Source of the DNA: Castor canadensis
Taxonomy: Eukaryota > Chordata > Mammalia > Rodentia > Castoridae
NCBI RefSeq assembly: GCF_047511655.1
Contig: NC_133395.1
Span: forward strand, 77,550,658-77,614,657
Length of the DNA stretch: 64,000 nt
Reading direction: 5' to 3'
Positions 62,974 to 64,000 of this stretch are shown one piece after another (position 1 is the first letter of the stretch; each line of letters starts with the position of its first letter). The position numbers and the translations under genes are program-made. The notes beneath the pieces were generated by a model. The model ran no database searches. It was not told the origin of the DNA and saw only the letters and a program-made list of their open reading frames with translations.

Positions 62974-64000
62974 TGATTTGGTTTGTAAATGCAAAGACAG
63001 AGAAGACAGACATCGAACTCTGGCAGAGGAGCTCAAGTGGAAATGGGACCTAGGTAGGGGACCAGGGTATAGCAGGGAGGAGGGAAACGAAATCAGGTCA
63101 GTAACTGGATCAGAATCTTTGCAGTGTTAGAAAATTGTAATCAGGTGACACTCTCCCATACATTGGCATCAGATGGGGCTTTTGTCATTCTTTTATTCAA
63201 GTAAGGGTAAACACTAGATGCATAGGGGCTATGACATCTTGTTCTCATGTTTGACTTATAACTGAGATGATCATAATAATAAATGTGTGGCACATGGGAG
63301 CATCTAGTGAACCAGGAAGGCTGCAGGGAGGTAATAGGCCACGCAGCAGCCTGTCCATCAATAAGCAATATGGAGAGCTTTCTGCCTGTTGCTGGCTCTT
63401 GGGTCCTCACTTTAGATGGGTGGGGGAGTGAGAAGGGAGGAAAAAGCAGTGACTGCTCCAGATCCCCATAAGCCTAGCTCTTCTGGATGCCTGTGTGAGG
63501 TTCTCCCCAGACCTCTGCCATCCCTGAAGTCTGAATCCCTGCTATTGCAGCTATACACAGGCAGGGGGCGCTGCTACTTCACGGTTTTGAAGCCAGCGTT
63601 CTGCTTTGGTGGTGTCCTCAGTTTTCAGAGCATTTGCTGGGGTCTGCAAACCCAGGATAAAACTGCCAATGCCTGAAGAGGGCCACTCCGGGAGCACAGA
63701 ACTGGCCTTTCCCCAAGCTTTGGGGCCTGTATTCATAGCTCTGCTCATCCCCTGCCTGGCCCTCTATTTTAAAGTGTCTCCGCTGGGGGACACAAGGATT
63801 GTAGCCTTGGCTTCTTGCTCACATGCTGCAAACCAAGTGAGTGGCCTCCATTCATCCTCCGACTACTCCTTAGTAATCAAGTGAGCCACTGGGTCCTAAC
63901 CTGTGGTAGAAATACCTGATATGAGCAACTATTCATGGTAGAAGGGAGTACAGAATGCCTGGAGTCAAAAAGGGAGGTTTAGAGCAGCAAGCCCATGACA
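62974..64000. other. Unique sequence to window end, no gene
   Basis: Competing open frames at 63416-63884 have no recognisable domain. One CTCF-like motif lies at 63561-63572. Confidence 0.35.
63561..63572 (+). promoter_or_regulatory. CTCF-like motif candidate
   Basis: gcagggggcgct carries the AGGGGGCGC core of the CTCF motif in direct orientation; the upstream CCA part is not conserved. Orientation is opposite to the candidate at 61083. Confidence 0.45.

Overview
This window looks like mammalian, almost certainly rodent, nuclear DNA with no intact protein-coding gene. It is AT-rich, CpG-depleted and crowded with retrotransposons. The dominant SINE joins a 7SL-derived B1-like head to a tRNA/ID-like tail with an oligo(A) end, which is the layout known as B1-dID. 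The youngest L1 copies share one distinctive pyrimidine-rich 3' end. B1-dID SINEs are known from beaver, squirrel and dormouse lineages. Together with the L1 3' end I lean towards a beaver-like (Castor) genome, but I cannot prove the species. The window could be an intergenic desert or the inside of a very long intron; I see no exon with splice-site and coding support.

Layout. 0-4.8 kb is mostly unique sequence with one short L1 and a few SINEs. 4.8-9.8 kb holds two decayed plus-strand L1s peppered with SINEs and an ERVL-MaLR LTR. 10.0-12.4 kb is a younger minus-strand L1 with target-site duplications (TSDs) and an ORF2 relic. A U6 snRNA/L1 chimeric retrocopy is inserted inside it. 13.5-15.2 kb is an old minus-strand L1 carrying a tailless 7SK retropseudogene and a SINE. 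15.6-31 kb mixes SINEs, MIR, L2, MaLR pieces, old L1 and unique DNA, including a very small L1 insertion at 23.93-24.00 kb. 31.0-32.4 kb is an older L1 3' end broken by a younger L1 with a 5' inversion (twin priming). 33-38 kb holds two MLT1-like LTR relics and SINEs. 38-47 kb is the most unique stretch, with MIR and MER20 fragments and a possible cis-regulatory element near 43.05 kb. 47.3-50.9 kb is old L1. 51.9-53.0 kb holds two MaLR LTRs in opposite orientation. 54.9-57.2 kb is an old L1 hosting a COX6C processed pseudogene. 57.5-59.0 kb is a fossil Tigger1 DNA transposon. 60.4-61.15 kb is a locally CpG-rich patch with a CTCF-like motif. 61.5-63 kb holds an L2-era repeat and SINEs.

No genes cooperate here; the value of the window is its nested insertion record. 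Three events show L1 machinery acting on other RNAs: U6/L1 template switching, 7SK tailless retrocopying and COX6C mRNA retrocopying. Two others show unusual L1 integration forms: twin priming and an insertion carrying only about 50 bases of L1. Three loci share a B1-B1-dID trimer architecture that may be a distinct SINE subfamily. All family assignments were made by eye from remembered consensus sequences, so repeat edges are approximate except where TSDs are given.
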